36,793 nt of DNA, from contig JAGVYH010000016.1 of the NCBI GenBank assembly GCA_018303325.1, forward strand, positions 1 to 36,793, written 5' to 3'. This document shows positions 22,218 to 29,571 of this stretch, piece after piece; position 1 is the stretch's first letter; every line of letters starts with the position of its first letter. Position numbers and translations under genes: made by a program. The notes beneath the pieces are model-generated. The model was not told the DNA's origin, searched no databases, and saw only the letters and a list, made by a program, of their open reading frames with translations. The stretch comes from Candidatus Woesearchaeota archaeon (lineage in GTDB: Archaea; Nanobdellota; Nanobdellia; Woesearchaeales; DSVV01).

Positions 22218-23099
22218 ATGGAAACTAACAAAATACATAATACAACTAATAAGATACACAACGCATTGGTTGTATTTGAAGGCAAACAGATTAGAAGGAC
22301 TTGGTTTAATGAGGAGTGGTGGTTTTCTGTAGTTGATGTAATTAGTGTTTTAACAGAACAAGTAGACTTTCAAATAGCAAGGAAGTATTGGAATAAGCTA
22401 AGCCAACGGTTAAGAGAAGAAGGAAGCGAAGTGGTGACAAATTGTCACCAGTTGAAATTACCAGCAGAAGATGGAAAACTTAGAGAAACCGATTGTGCTA
22501 ATACTGAAGTATTGTTTCGTATTATTCAGTCTATTCCTTCTAAGAAAGCAGAACCTTTCAAACTTTGGCTTGCTCAAGTTGGTTATGAACGAGTGCAAGA
22601 AATAGAAAACCCAGAACTTGCACAAAAACGAATGAAAGAAATTTACAAAGCCAAAGGTTATTCTGATGATTGGATTGAAAAAAGAGTAAGAGGAATAGTA
22701 GTAAGAGATGAGCTTACTGACGAATGGAGTAAAAGAGGTGTTAAAGCTGAAAAAGAGTATGCAATACTTACTGCTGAAATTTCAAAAGCCACATTTGGAA
22801 TGACTCCAAGCGAATATAAAGAATTTAAAGGCTTGAAAAAAGAGAACTTGAGAGATCATATGAATGACTTAGAGCTGATTTTTACCATGTTGGGTGAAGC
22901 CTCTACTACAAGAATTGCGAGAGATAAAGATGCTCAAGGGTTTATTGAAAATAAGGATGCGGCAAAGAAAGGCGGAATAGTTGCGGGTGTAGCAAGAAGA
23001 GAACTTGAACAGCAAAGTGTCCGAAAAGTATCCACACCAGATAATTTTCTTTCTGAACCAGAAAAGAAGAAAAAATTAGAAGATAAACGCAAAAAATAA
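22218..23099 (+). CDS. BRO-N/DinD-like prophage antirepressor family protein
   Basis: The 293-aa protein opens with a BRO-N domain (ALVVFEGKQIRRTWFNEEWW, then SVVDVISVLT and TEVLFRIIQSIPSKKAEPFK with LAQVGYERVQE), as in viral BRO and phage antirepressor proteins. The second half matches the DinD type (ISKATFGMTPSEYKEFKGLK, ENLRDHMNDLELIFTMLGE, AAKKGGIVAGVARRELE). DinD-like proteins counter recombination intermediates or DNA-damage responses in bacteria; archaeal copies are usually stray mobile genes. It starts with ATG 22218, leaderless. It lies just inside the right copy of the 23-bp inverted repeat (23105-23127), which suits a mobile-element cargo. Confidence 0.85.
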   Translation: METNKIHNTTNKIHNALVVFEGKQIRRTWFNEEWWFSVVDVISVLTEQVDFQIARKYWNKLSQRLREEGSEVVTNCHQLKLPAEDGKLRETDCANTEVLFRIIQSIPSKKAEPFKLWLAQVGYERVQEIENPELAQKRMKEIYKAKGYSDDWIEKRVRGIVVRDELTDEWSKRGVKAEKEYAILTAEISKATFGMTPSEYKEFKGLKKENLRDHMNDLELIFTMLGEASTTRIARDKDAQGFIENKDAAKKGGIVAGVARRELEQQSVRKVSTPDNFLSEPEKKKKLEDKRKK

Positions 23100-23104
23100 G
23101 TTTT

Positions 23105-23150
23105 AACAAAATTATTTACACTACCAAGTTATTTATTTACACTAGCAAAA
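23105..23150 (-). repeat. Inverted copy of the 11.5-kb repeat word
   Basis: 23105-23127 is the exact reverse complement of 11541-11563 (23 bp). A degenerate second copy (ATTTACACTAGCAAAAT) follows near 23133-23150. It lies six bases after the BRO-like gene stop. Confidence 0.7.
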
Positions 23151-23227
23151 TAACAAAACTAGTTTTCGTTTGTTTCGTGTAGTTGTTTAGAAATGTCCAT
23201 TATCAGTGATTATGATTCTCTTTCTTG

Positions 23228-23250
23228 GTTGAGTAAAATCTTTACTCAAC
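23228..23250. terminator. Triloop hairpin spanning the U32 gene stop codon
   Basis: GTTGAGTAAA (23228-23237) and TTTACTCAAC (23241-23250) form a perfect 10-bp stem with a three-base loop. It contains the TAA of the U32 gene (minus strand) and lies downstream of the BRO-like gene (plus strand), so it could terminate either one. Confidence 0.5.
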
Positions 23251-25290
23251 TCCTCTGCTAAAATGCCCTGTGGTATATCCTTTCTTTATTTTTGTATCGT
23301 CAAACTGTTCGCCATTCAGAATTTTGCGATAAATTCTTATAAATTTATCAACATCTTTGTTTGTGTCCATATAAAAATATTTTATCCCTTGTTTAAGGCA
23401 GTCTAGTGATTTATTGAAAAGCCCAATCTGTTGTGAATTTAATATTTCATAAATACAAGGATTACTGTGAGTCTGCCTAACCTTAAAGTTTCTTCCTTCT
23501 TCGTCAACAAGTTCAGGCGCTTTTAACCTTTGAGTTGTTGTCATTAAGACAATATTTCCATGGACAAGAACAATAAAATTCTTATTCTTCAGAGCACTAA
23601 TCTCTGAAAAATTTAGTTCAGGTGAAATAATTGGGATGCATCCATGCTCATTTACATAATAATTTACATCAATATCATTAAAACAATTGAAGGAATAATC
23701 CAGATGCAAATTTCCATAACCATATTCTGGCATGTTTTCTTTGATAGCTTTATTTTCTTTGATAGCTTTAAGAAGCCCCCTGTTTCCAACCAAAACACCG
23801 TCTGGCTTAATCAGTTTCAGTTTTTCAATTATTTCATTGAGTTGTTTATCTGACAAGATTCTTGGTGTGTAAACAAAAAACTTCGAATTTTTAATTAATT
23901 TTTTAACATCACTGCAGTCGTTTTTTAAGATGTCATAATATATTATATCTGCCTTTTCTTTATCAGCATCAATCGCAGATTTCTTATCGTAAACTTTGCA
24001 GAATAGTTTTACTTCGTCTTCATTCTCTCTTTTTGGTATGATGGGAATAATTAATTTTCTGTCTATTATTTTGGGTTTAGTTAAAGGAATTTCATCTCCT
24101 AGCTCCAGCTTCATATCAACAGACGATGTTTTATACACAGGGCATCCGTCTCCTGCACCTTTTGTATCTATTTGTATTGTTTCGCCTTCAGATGCTTCGT
24201 GGATATTTATTGCCTCACCAACATTATCATCTTTTGATTTAGCAATGATTTTTATCTTAGAAACAGTAAAGCCAATAACTTTATCATCTTTCCATATAGC
24301 TATGCCGTCGCCAATCTTCAATGCTTTTTTTAATTTTATTCTTTCATTCTTAATAACACCGATAAACAACCCTCTGTTCATTGGTTTTCTTGTGTCGACA
24401 ATCGAATCATTGAACGCAAACCCTGTTGTAAATTCTCGGTTGAAAGCAAGCATAAGCTCGTCAATATCCTTTTCAACTTCCCTTTCAAAACTTACCTTAT
24501 CTTCGATAAAAACCTTAAATTCGCTTGCATAATAAGCATCGATATATTTTCTATATATCTTTGCAACAGTACCAACATATAATGGCGTTCTCATTCTTCC
24601 CTCTATTTTAAGTGATGCTGTGCCTGTTGCTATAATGTCTGGAATCTTTGAAAGAAGGCATAAATCCATTGTGCTCAAAAGATATTTATTATTGTAAATT
24701 TTTCTGCATGGCTGAGCGCATCTTCCTCTGTTGCCGCTTCTGCCTCCAACCATTGACGAGAATAAGCATTGCCCGCTGTAACTTAAACATAATGCGCCGT
24801 GAACAAATACTTCTGTTTCATATCCCTGTTTTTTTCCATTGTCAGAAATTAGTTTTATTTCTTCCATTGATAATTCTCTTGCAAGAATCACTCTTTCAAC
24901 ACCGTCTGGAACAGAATAGCTGTTTGTTGTTGTTGCCTGCGTCGACAAATGTATCGGCAACTGTGAAAAATTAGCTTTGATTAAAGGAATAAGGCAGGGA
25001 TCTTGGATAATAACTGCGTCTGCTCCTGCGCTGTGTGCTAAATTTATTTGATTAAGAACCTCTTCAATTTCATTAGGTTTCACAAGCGTGTTAAAAGTGA
25101 CATACACCTTTACCTTTCTTTTGTGGCAGAAATCTATGGCATTAAATATGTTGTGAGTGCCAAAATTATCTGCTGAACGCCTGGCATTAAAATTTTGCAG
25201 CCCTAAATAAACTGCATCAGCGCCGTTATGCACTGCTGCCCTTAAACATTCTTCATTTCCAGCAGGAAGCAATAATTCAATTTTTTTCAT
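23242..25290 (-). CDS. U32-family protein (RlhA/PrtC-like) with DUF3656-like tail
   Basis: The 682-aa protein starts with the U32 domain: ELLLPAGNEECLRAAVHNGA, VYVTFNTLV, ADAVIIQDP, LSTQATTTN. It then has the signature HGALCLSYSGQCLFSSMVGG, with cysteines at about 168, 175, 191 and 195 in the GRSGNRGRCAQPCR region. These four cysteines are the iron-sulfur ligands of RlhA/TrhP/UbiU-type enzymes, which hydroxylate RNA bases or ubiquinone precursors; the old name is collagenase-like peptidase. The long C-terminal part resembles the DUF3656 region of RlhA (23S rRNA hydroxylase), including a 'GDGIAIW' beta-barrel-like segment. Length fits RlhA (about 650). The ATG at 25290 lacks a clear ribosome binding site. 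Substrate is inferred only. Confidence 0.88.
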   Translation of the reverse strand: MKKIELLLPAGNEECLRAAVHNGADAVYLGLQNFNARRSADNFGTHNIFNAIDFCHKRKVKVYVTFNTLVKPNEIEEVLNQINLAHSAGADAVIIQDPCLIPLIKANFSQLPIHLSTQATTTNSYSVPDGVERVILARELSMEEIKLISDNGKKQGYETEVFVHGALCLSYSGQCLFSSMVGGRSGNRGRCAQPCRKIYNNKYLLSTMDLCLLSKIPDIIATGTASLKIEGRMRTPLYVGTVAKIYRKYIDAYYASEFKVFIEDKVSFEREVEKDIDELMLAFNREFTTGFAFNDSIVDTRKPMNRGLFIGVIKNERIKLKKALKIGDGIAIWKDDKVIGFTVSKIKIIAKSKDDNVGEAINIHEASEGETIQIDTKGAGDGCPVYKTSSVDMKLELGDEIPLTKPKIIDRKLIIPIIPKRENEDEVKLFCKVYDKKSAIDADKEKADIIYYDILKNDCSDVKKLIKNSKFFVYTPRILSDKQLNEIIEKLKLIKPDGVLVGNRGLLKAIKENKAIKENMPEYGYGNLHLDYSFNCFNDIDVNYYVNEHGCIPIISPELNFSEISALKNKNFIVLVHGNIVLMTTTQRLKAPELVDEEGRNFKVRQTHSNPCIYEILNSQQIGLFNKSLDCLKQGIKYFYMDTNKDVDKFIRIYRKILNGEQFDDTKIKKGYTTGHFSRGVE

Positions 25291-25414
25291 GATATATGAT
25301 GTTATTAAATGGGATTTATAAATTTGTTTGGGGTAAAAATAAATAATTATTTAAATGCTGATTTTTAAGGTTACACATAGACAATAAACAAGAGATAAAA
25401 AAGAGGACAACCCA

Positions 25415-25753
25415 ATGTTAAATGGCTATCATCATTTTCACAGACGGAAAAGGATTCATTTAAAACATGAGAAATACCCTCATCCAAATAAATGGAAAAG
25501 GCTGATTGATAAAATTATTTATATCGTCGGTATTGGCGCTCCATTAATGACAATTCCCCAGCTTGCGAAGATTTGGGTTGAAAAGAATGCTGCAGGGGTT
25601 TCTGTAATATCTTGGGCGTCTTATCTTATCGCTGCCATTGTCTGGCTAATATATGGTATTGCACACAAAGAAAAGCCAATAATTGTAGCATATTGTTTAT
25701 GGATTATTTTTGAAGTTTTGATTGTTGTCGGAACATTAATTTATGGGAATTAA
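25415..25753 (+). CDS. SemiSWEET/PQ-loop membrane protein
   Basis: The 112-aa protein has a basic, histidine-rich cytoplasmic N terminus (residues 1-30, HHFHRRKRIHLKHEKYPHP) and then three transmembrane segments typical of a SemiSWEET half-transporter. GAPLMTIPQLAKIW carries the PQ-loop-type proline-glutamine, GVSVISWASYLIAAIVWLIY follows, and then VAYCLWIIFEVLIVV. SemiSWEETs dimerise to move sugars. The N-terminal extension is unusual for the family (normally about 85-95 aa). ATG 25415 follows GAGG about 9 nt upstream. It is divergent from the U32 gene. Confidence 0.82.
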   Translation: MLNGYHHFHRRKRIHLKHEKYPHPNKWKRLIDKIIYIVGIGAPLMTIPQLAKIWVEKNAAGVSVISWASYLIAAIVWLIYGIAHKEKPIIVAYCLWIIFEVLIVVGTLIYGN

Positions 25754-25849
25754 GCATTGTGGTTGGGATGCTGGTTTATGGGTAACTATTAAAAGCAGTA
25801 AGACAGTAATACTTTATTCTAAAAAATGTAATTTATATTATCAGCATTT

Positions 25850-26704
25850 CTACGCATGCTTCAGCACATTAAAGAAACTGTCAAATATCTTGTCATCTGT
25901 TGTAACTTGATAAAATCCTATTCCTTGTTTTACGCAAATATCATGCAGTTGGGAAGAATGGTCATTTAATTTTTGTAAGTATTTCTGTCTTAATCTCCTG
26001 CTGATAAAAGTTCTTAGCATTACATTTGATTCTGAATCAAATAATTTCACGTCGCCGTACATGTTTAATTCCTTTTCTTCCCTGTCAAGAACTTGGACAA
26101 CTTTAATCTCATGCTTGCCTAATCTCATTAATCCTTCTCTTAATTCATCTAAATTAAACAGAAAATCACTCAAAACCACTACAAGGCATCTGCCGTGCAG
26201 ATGTTTTCTGTATTTCTGCATACTTTCTTCAAATTTAGAAAAACCTTTAACGTCAAGATGATTTAATTTGTCAACAATTGAAGCAAGCTGCGACATACCT
26301 CTTCTTGGTCGTATTGTATCAATATCATTTGAAAAAGTTGTAAACTCAAATTTATCATTTTCTCTCAATGCAAGATATGCAAATCCAGTGCCAAGCATTG
26401 AGCCATATTCATATTTGGTTGTATGTTTCCCAAAATTCATGCTTGAGCTTTTATCAATAATGAGATGAACTGTTAAAGTCCTGTCTTCTTCAAACTGTTT
26501 GACATAAAGCTTGTTTGTTCTTGCAAAGACTTTCCAGTCAAGTGTTCTGATATCATCGCCAGCAACATAATCCTTATAATCTTTTATTTGAAGGCCTCTG
26601 CCTTGACCAATGGATCTTCGCGCACCTTTATAATTAGAAGTGACTCGTTTTCTTATTATTAAGCTGAACCGCTTAAGTTGGTCTAAAAAGCTTGTATCAA
26701 TCAT
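25850..26704 (-). CDS. DUF58 protein, MoxR-associated
   Basis: The 284-aa protein has the DUF58 signature RGLQIKDYKDYVAGDDIRTL followed by DWKVFARTNKLYVKQFEED. A vWA-like part follows with a MIDAS-type DKSSSM, and HGRCLVVVLSDFL and KHEIKVVQVLDREE as later strands. DUF58 proteins are encoded next to MoxR ATPases and are thought to act with them in assembling or activating complexes; no membrane segment is present here. It is the last gene of the MoxR cluster, but 336 bases containing the composite repeat now separate it from moxR, where most genomes have a few bases. ATG 26704 has no obvious ribosome binding site. Confidence 0.92.
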   Translation of the reverse strand: MIDTSFLDQLKRFSLIIRKRVTSNYKGARRSIGQGRGLQIKDYKDYVAGDDIRTLDWKVFARTNKLYVKQFEEDRTLTVHLIIDKSSSMNFGKHTTKYEYGSMLGTGFAYLALRENDKFEFTTFSNDIDTIRPRRGMSQLASIVDKLNHLDVKGFSKFEESMQKYRKHLHGRCLVVVLSDFLFNLDELREGLMRLGKHEIKVVQVLDREEKELNMYGDVKLFDSESNVMLRTFISRRLRQKYLQKLNDHSSQLHDICVKQGIGFYQVTTDDKIFDSFFNVLKHA

Positions 26705-26727
26705 TTTATTGTAGATTTAATATAAAC

Positions 26728-26948
26728 ATATTCGTTTCATTCATGGGCGCAGCCATCATTCTTATCATTATTTTTTTTATTTCCTACCTGATTGGCCACG
26801 TTCATTATGATTTATTTTTTTCTGTTAGTTTAATATACCTTTCTTAAAACACTTAAACTAAAATCATGAGACGGGGGACTGCGTTCCACAAACGTGCTCT
26901 GAGCTTAGTGTTGTGGTCGAAAAAAAACCTTAATCGGCTAAACAAATA
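26728..26948 (-). repeat. Composite repeat copy 2, module A-C (inverted)
   Basis: This is the reverse complement of 19254-19492 with variable linkers: the CCTGATTGGC-ACGTTCAT block near 26798-26815, ACGGGGGACTGCGT near 26870-26884, CCACAAACG, GTGTTGTGGTCG, and GGCTAAACAAATA at the end. The termini ATATT[CT]GTTT form a 10-bp inverted repeat with one mismatch. The 336-base gap between the DUF58 gene and moxR is nearly all repeat; no gene is seen. Confidence 0.65.
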
Positions 26949-26975
26949 TATATTCTTTATTTCAAGTATATTATT

Positions 26976-27072
26976 ATATACTAAAAGTGATTAATTTTCG
27001 TACAAATTAATCACTTTTGTAAGTTGGAAAGCAAAGCTTTCTAACTTCTCAGGAATCTCTGATTCCCGAGAT
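26976..27072 (+). repeat. Composite repeat copy 2, 97-bp hairpin module B
   Basis: It is identical to 19499-19595 except for one base at the centre of the first hairpin. Here the module overlaps the 3' end of moxR (minus strand): its third hairpin encodes the last nine residues and its second hairpin provides the stop codon. Confidence 0.75.
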
Positions 27073-28033
27073 ATACAAAAGTGCAAAATAATGTTCGATT
27101 TTTAAGAATATCAGCAATAACTTGATCAGTGTTAAGCCCTTGCCTTTCAGCTTCAAAGTTTAAGATGATTCTGTGCCTTAAAACAGGGTATGCCATTTTT
27201 TCAATGTCTTTTATGCTGACGTGGCTTCTTCCGTTCATTAATGCGTATGCTTTTGAAGCTAATATTAAGCCAATTGAAGCTCTTGGAGATGCGCCGTATT
27301 CAATATGTTTTCTGTCTGTTCTTGTTGCTCCGATTACTTTGACAACAGAATTCGCTAAATCATCAGCAATTGGCACTTGCCTTGTTAACTTTTGCAGTGC
27401 AAGGAAGCTAGTTTTGCCTAATATCTTTTTTATTTCTTCCTCTCTTTCTGCTTTTGTATATCTTCTTACTATCTCTATTTCCTCGTCATAAGACGGATAA
27501 TCTAATTTTATTTTTAATAAGAATCTGTCTGTCTGAGCTTCTGGCAGTGGATATGTTCCTTCTTGTTCAATTGGGTTTTGTGTAGCGAGAATAAAGAATG
27601 GTCTTTCAAGCTGGTGAGTCTTATTTCCCACTGTAACCTGCTTCTCCTGCATTGCTTCTAATAGAGCAGATTGTGTTTTAGGTGTGGCTCTGTTAATTTC
27701 ATCTGTTAATACAATGTTCGCAAAAATCGGGCCCTGCTGGAAATTAAAGAATCTTTTGCCTCCTACTTCTTGGATAATTTCTGTTCCAGTGATATCAGAC
27801 GGCATTAAGTCAGGAGTGCCTTGAATTCTGGAGAATTTCATATCCATTACTTGAGCAAGTGTTTTGACAGTCAAAGTTTTACCCAGTCCAGGATAACTTT
27901 CTAAAAGCGCGTTGCTGTCACAAAGCATTGCAACGATAATTTGCTCAATTGCATCTCTTTGGCCAACAATTATTTTATTAGTTTGCTTAAAAACAGCGTC
28001 AAATGTTCCTTTTAATTTTTCAATGTCTATCAT
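27041..28033 (-). CDS. moxR: MoxR-family AAA+ ATPase
   Basis: The 330-aa protein has Walker A ESYPGLGKTL (about 45-54), Walker B LTDEINRATPKTQSALLEAM, sensor 1 in FFILATQNPIEQEGTYPLPE, the arginine-containing AQTDRFLLKI, and the MoxR lid GASPRASIGLI. MoxR ATPases act as chaperones with vWA-domain partners. The usual family length is about 310-320. Here the C terminus LGNQRFLRS and the TAG stop come from repeat module B (27041-27070), so the original end of the gene has probably been replaced. The lid domain itself looks complete, and activity is likely kept. ATG 28033 follows AAGAGGTAA. It belongs to the minus-strand vWA cluster. Confidence 0.95.
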   Translation of the reverse strand: MIDIEKLKGTFDAVFKQTNKIIVGQRDAIEQIIVAMLCDSNALLESYPGLGKTLTVKTLAQVMDMKFSRIQGTPDLMPSDITGTEIIQEVGGKRFFNFQQGPIFANIVLTDEINRATPKTQSALLEAMQEKQVTVGNKTHQLERPFFILATQNPIEQEGTYPLPEAQTDRFLLKIKLDYPSYDEEIEIVRRYTKAEREEEIKKILGKTSFLALQKLTRQVPIADDLANSVVKVIGATRTDRKHIEYGASPRASIGLILASKAYALMNGRSHVSIKDIEKMAYPVLRHRIILNFEAERQGLNTDQVIADILKNRTLFCTFVYLGNQRFLRS

Positions 28034-28102
28034 GTTGATTACCTCTTTTTATATTCTATTTATTATTTTTTTCTAGCAATACCTTTTTTTACTTTTTAAT
28101 CA

Positions 28103-28840
28103 TCATTCAAATCCGTATTTTCTTATCTCTCCAAAGTATTTCCTTATATATATTCTTTTCTTTTTTGGCAGCATTTCCTCGAAACTCTTGTCACTCTGCT
28201 CAAAAAGGTCTTCAGGAAGATATAAATCACGCTTTTCCTTCTCTTTCTTTGCTGACATTGCCATTTCATTGACCTGTGCATTATCATTAAGGTCTTCTAT
28301 GCTGATATCTGCCTCAAGCAAGCTGTTAGGAATAAGCCCTTCCAGAACATCTTTGTTGCCTTGTAATGAAAGCGATGCTAATGCTGCCCTTAAATCATAA
28401 ATCATTATATCATTTGAAACAACAAAAAGCACTGCTCCTGATGAGAGGATTATCATAAACAGCAGGTAAGTTACTTTTTTAAGGTCTATAAAACTTGAGA
28501 TTGGCACATTTTTTAATGAATTTAAGACGCTTGCATGAAGTCTTGAAACAACATAATTGACAATATTTGCATAGTCTGCTGCTGTTCTTAATTTTTCAGC
28601 TAAAAATGGATTTCTTCGCTCAATTTCTGTCAGATTTTTAGAATCAATTTCTTTATGCAGCTTTACAGCAAAATATATCATTGCAATTGCTATTGCCAGT
28701 CCCCATTGAAAGAAATTGAACATACAGAGGATGATAAACGAGAGCAGGAACACTATTAAAGCTCTTAAAAACGTCATAAACAAGATTACCTTGTTCTGTG
28801 TTGCGTACACTTCGTTTAGCGCGGTTCTAAATTCTGCCAT
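28103..28840 (-). CDS. MoxR-cluster membrane protein, 3 TM
   Basis: The 245-aa protein has an N-terminal membrane hairpin (residues 22-63: VILFMTFLRALIVFLLSFII and the following WGLAIAIAMIYFAVKL) and a third segment (TYLLFMIILSSGAVLFVV). A charged cytoplasmic tail of about 90 residues follows (LYLPEDLFEQSDKSFEEMLP, ending with lysine/arginine clusters). No family is recognised. Position between the coiled-coil gene and moxR suggests a membrane component of the same assembly. ATG 28840 is chosen because AAAGGT lies just upstream; a longer frame to 28912 would run through a 15-bp hairpin. It is 69 bases before the moxR start. Confidence 0.8.
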   Translation of the reverse strand: MAEFRTALNEVYATQNKVILFMTFLRALIVFLLSFIILCMFNFFQWGLAIAIAMIYFAVKLHKEIDSKNLTEIERRNPFLAEKLRTAADYANIVNYVVSRLHASVLNSLKNVPISSFIDLKKVTYLLFMIILSSGAVLFVVSNDIMIYDLRAALASLSLQGNKDVLEGLIPNSLLEADISIEDLNDNAQVNEMAMSAKKEKEKRDLYLPEDLFEQSDKSFEEMLPKKKRIYIRKYFGEIRKYGFE

Positions 28841-28862
28841 TTTTACCTTTTGGACTAGGGGT

Positions 28863-28915
28863 TGGGTGTTAGGTGCTAGCAATGATAATTTATCGCCGCC
28901 AGCACCTAGCACCCA
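28863..28915. promoter_or_regulatory. 15-bp intergenic hairpin inside the MoxR cluster
   Basis: 28863-28877 pairs with 28901-28915 (15 bp, one wobble), and extra copies of the CCAGCACCT word lie nearby (28920-28928). It sits between the coiled-coil gene stop (28932) and the next start (28840). It is G+C-richer than its surroundings and could be a processing or attenuation site. Confidence 0.5.
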
Positions 28916-28931
28916 GAAGCCAGCACCTCGT

Positions 28932-29483
28932 TTATGTCAATCCTTTATAACATTCCAAATCATTATTTGTTTTGCAGCTTTTCATATCATCCTTAAGATT
29001 TTCAAGCTCCTGCTCTTTTTCCTCTAAATTATTAACTTTTTTCTCCAATGATTCTATTTCATTCTGCGCTGTGCTCAATTCTGATTTTTTCGCGTTTAAG
29101 TCATTGGTTGTATCCTTCAGTTCAGTAAGCGTTTTGTCTAATTGATCTTTAGTGTCTTTTAATCCTGTTTGTGTCTTTGTCAGTTCTATTTCTGTGTCTT
29201 CATATATTTTATTATACTCTTCTCTTGATTTTTCTTCTATTTTTTTGCTTTCATTCAGTTCAAGGCTCATATTTAACTGCTGATTGGCACATTGGTTTAG
29301 ATTTTTTGTTGTCAGTGTAAGATTTGCTTTTGTTATTTTCAAATCCTTTTCCATTGTGTTGTAATCAACATTAACATTTGACATAGAATATACAAAATAA
29401 AGAGTCAATAAAACAGTAGCTGCAATAGTTACTCCAATTAGAAAGATAAGATTAAAGTTTATATCTTGTTTTAGTATTGCCAT
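28932..29483 (-). CDS. Single-TM coiled-coil protein of the MoxR cluster
   Basis: The 183-aa protein has one N-terminal membrane anchor (FNLIFLIGVTIAATVLLTLY) and then a long coiled coil from about residue 40 to 165, rich in K, E, N, L and T (TKTQTGLKDTKDQLDKTLTE, NEIESLEKKVNNLEEKEQEL), ending in KSCKTNNDLECYKGLT with two cysteines. Its large part is likely extracytoplasmic or cytoplasmic depending on topology, with a single anchor. Start ATG 29483 is chosen because AAAAGGGATGA precedes it; ATG 29492 overlaps that site. No named family is recognised. It would be a spacer or scaffold for the vWA proteins, which is inference from context. Confidence 0.8.
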   Translation of the reverse strand: MAILKQDINFNLIFLIGVTIAATVLLTLYFVYSMSNVNVDYNTMEKDLKITKANLTLTTKNLNQCANQQLNMSLELNESKKIEEKSREEYNKIYEDTEIELTKTQTGLKDTKDQLDKTLTELKDTTNDLNAKKSELSTAQNEIESLEKKVNNLEEKEQELENLKDDMKSCKTNNDLECYKGLT

Positions 29484-29571
29484 TTTTATCATCCCTTTTT
29501 ATATTATTATTTTGTGCTTTTAGTATATATATCTCCTTTATTAAATTATAATCATTTAATTCTATACATAT

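Noticed and set aside
22066-22332. Open frame overlapping the start of the BRO-like gene
   Set aside because: It overlaps in another frame, has no family resemblance, and the BRO-like gene has a well-placed TATA box and conserved domain.
23996-24532. 178-aa serine/phenylalanine-rich plus-strand frame inside the U32 gene
   Set aside because: It is the antisense of a well-supported coding region, and its composition is typical of AT-rich shadows.
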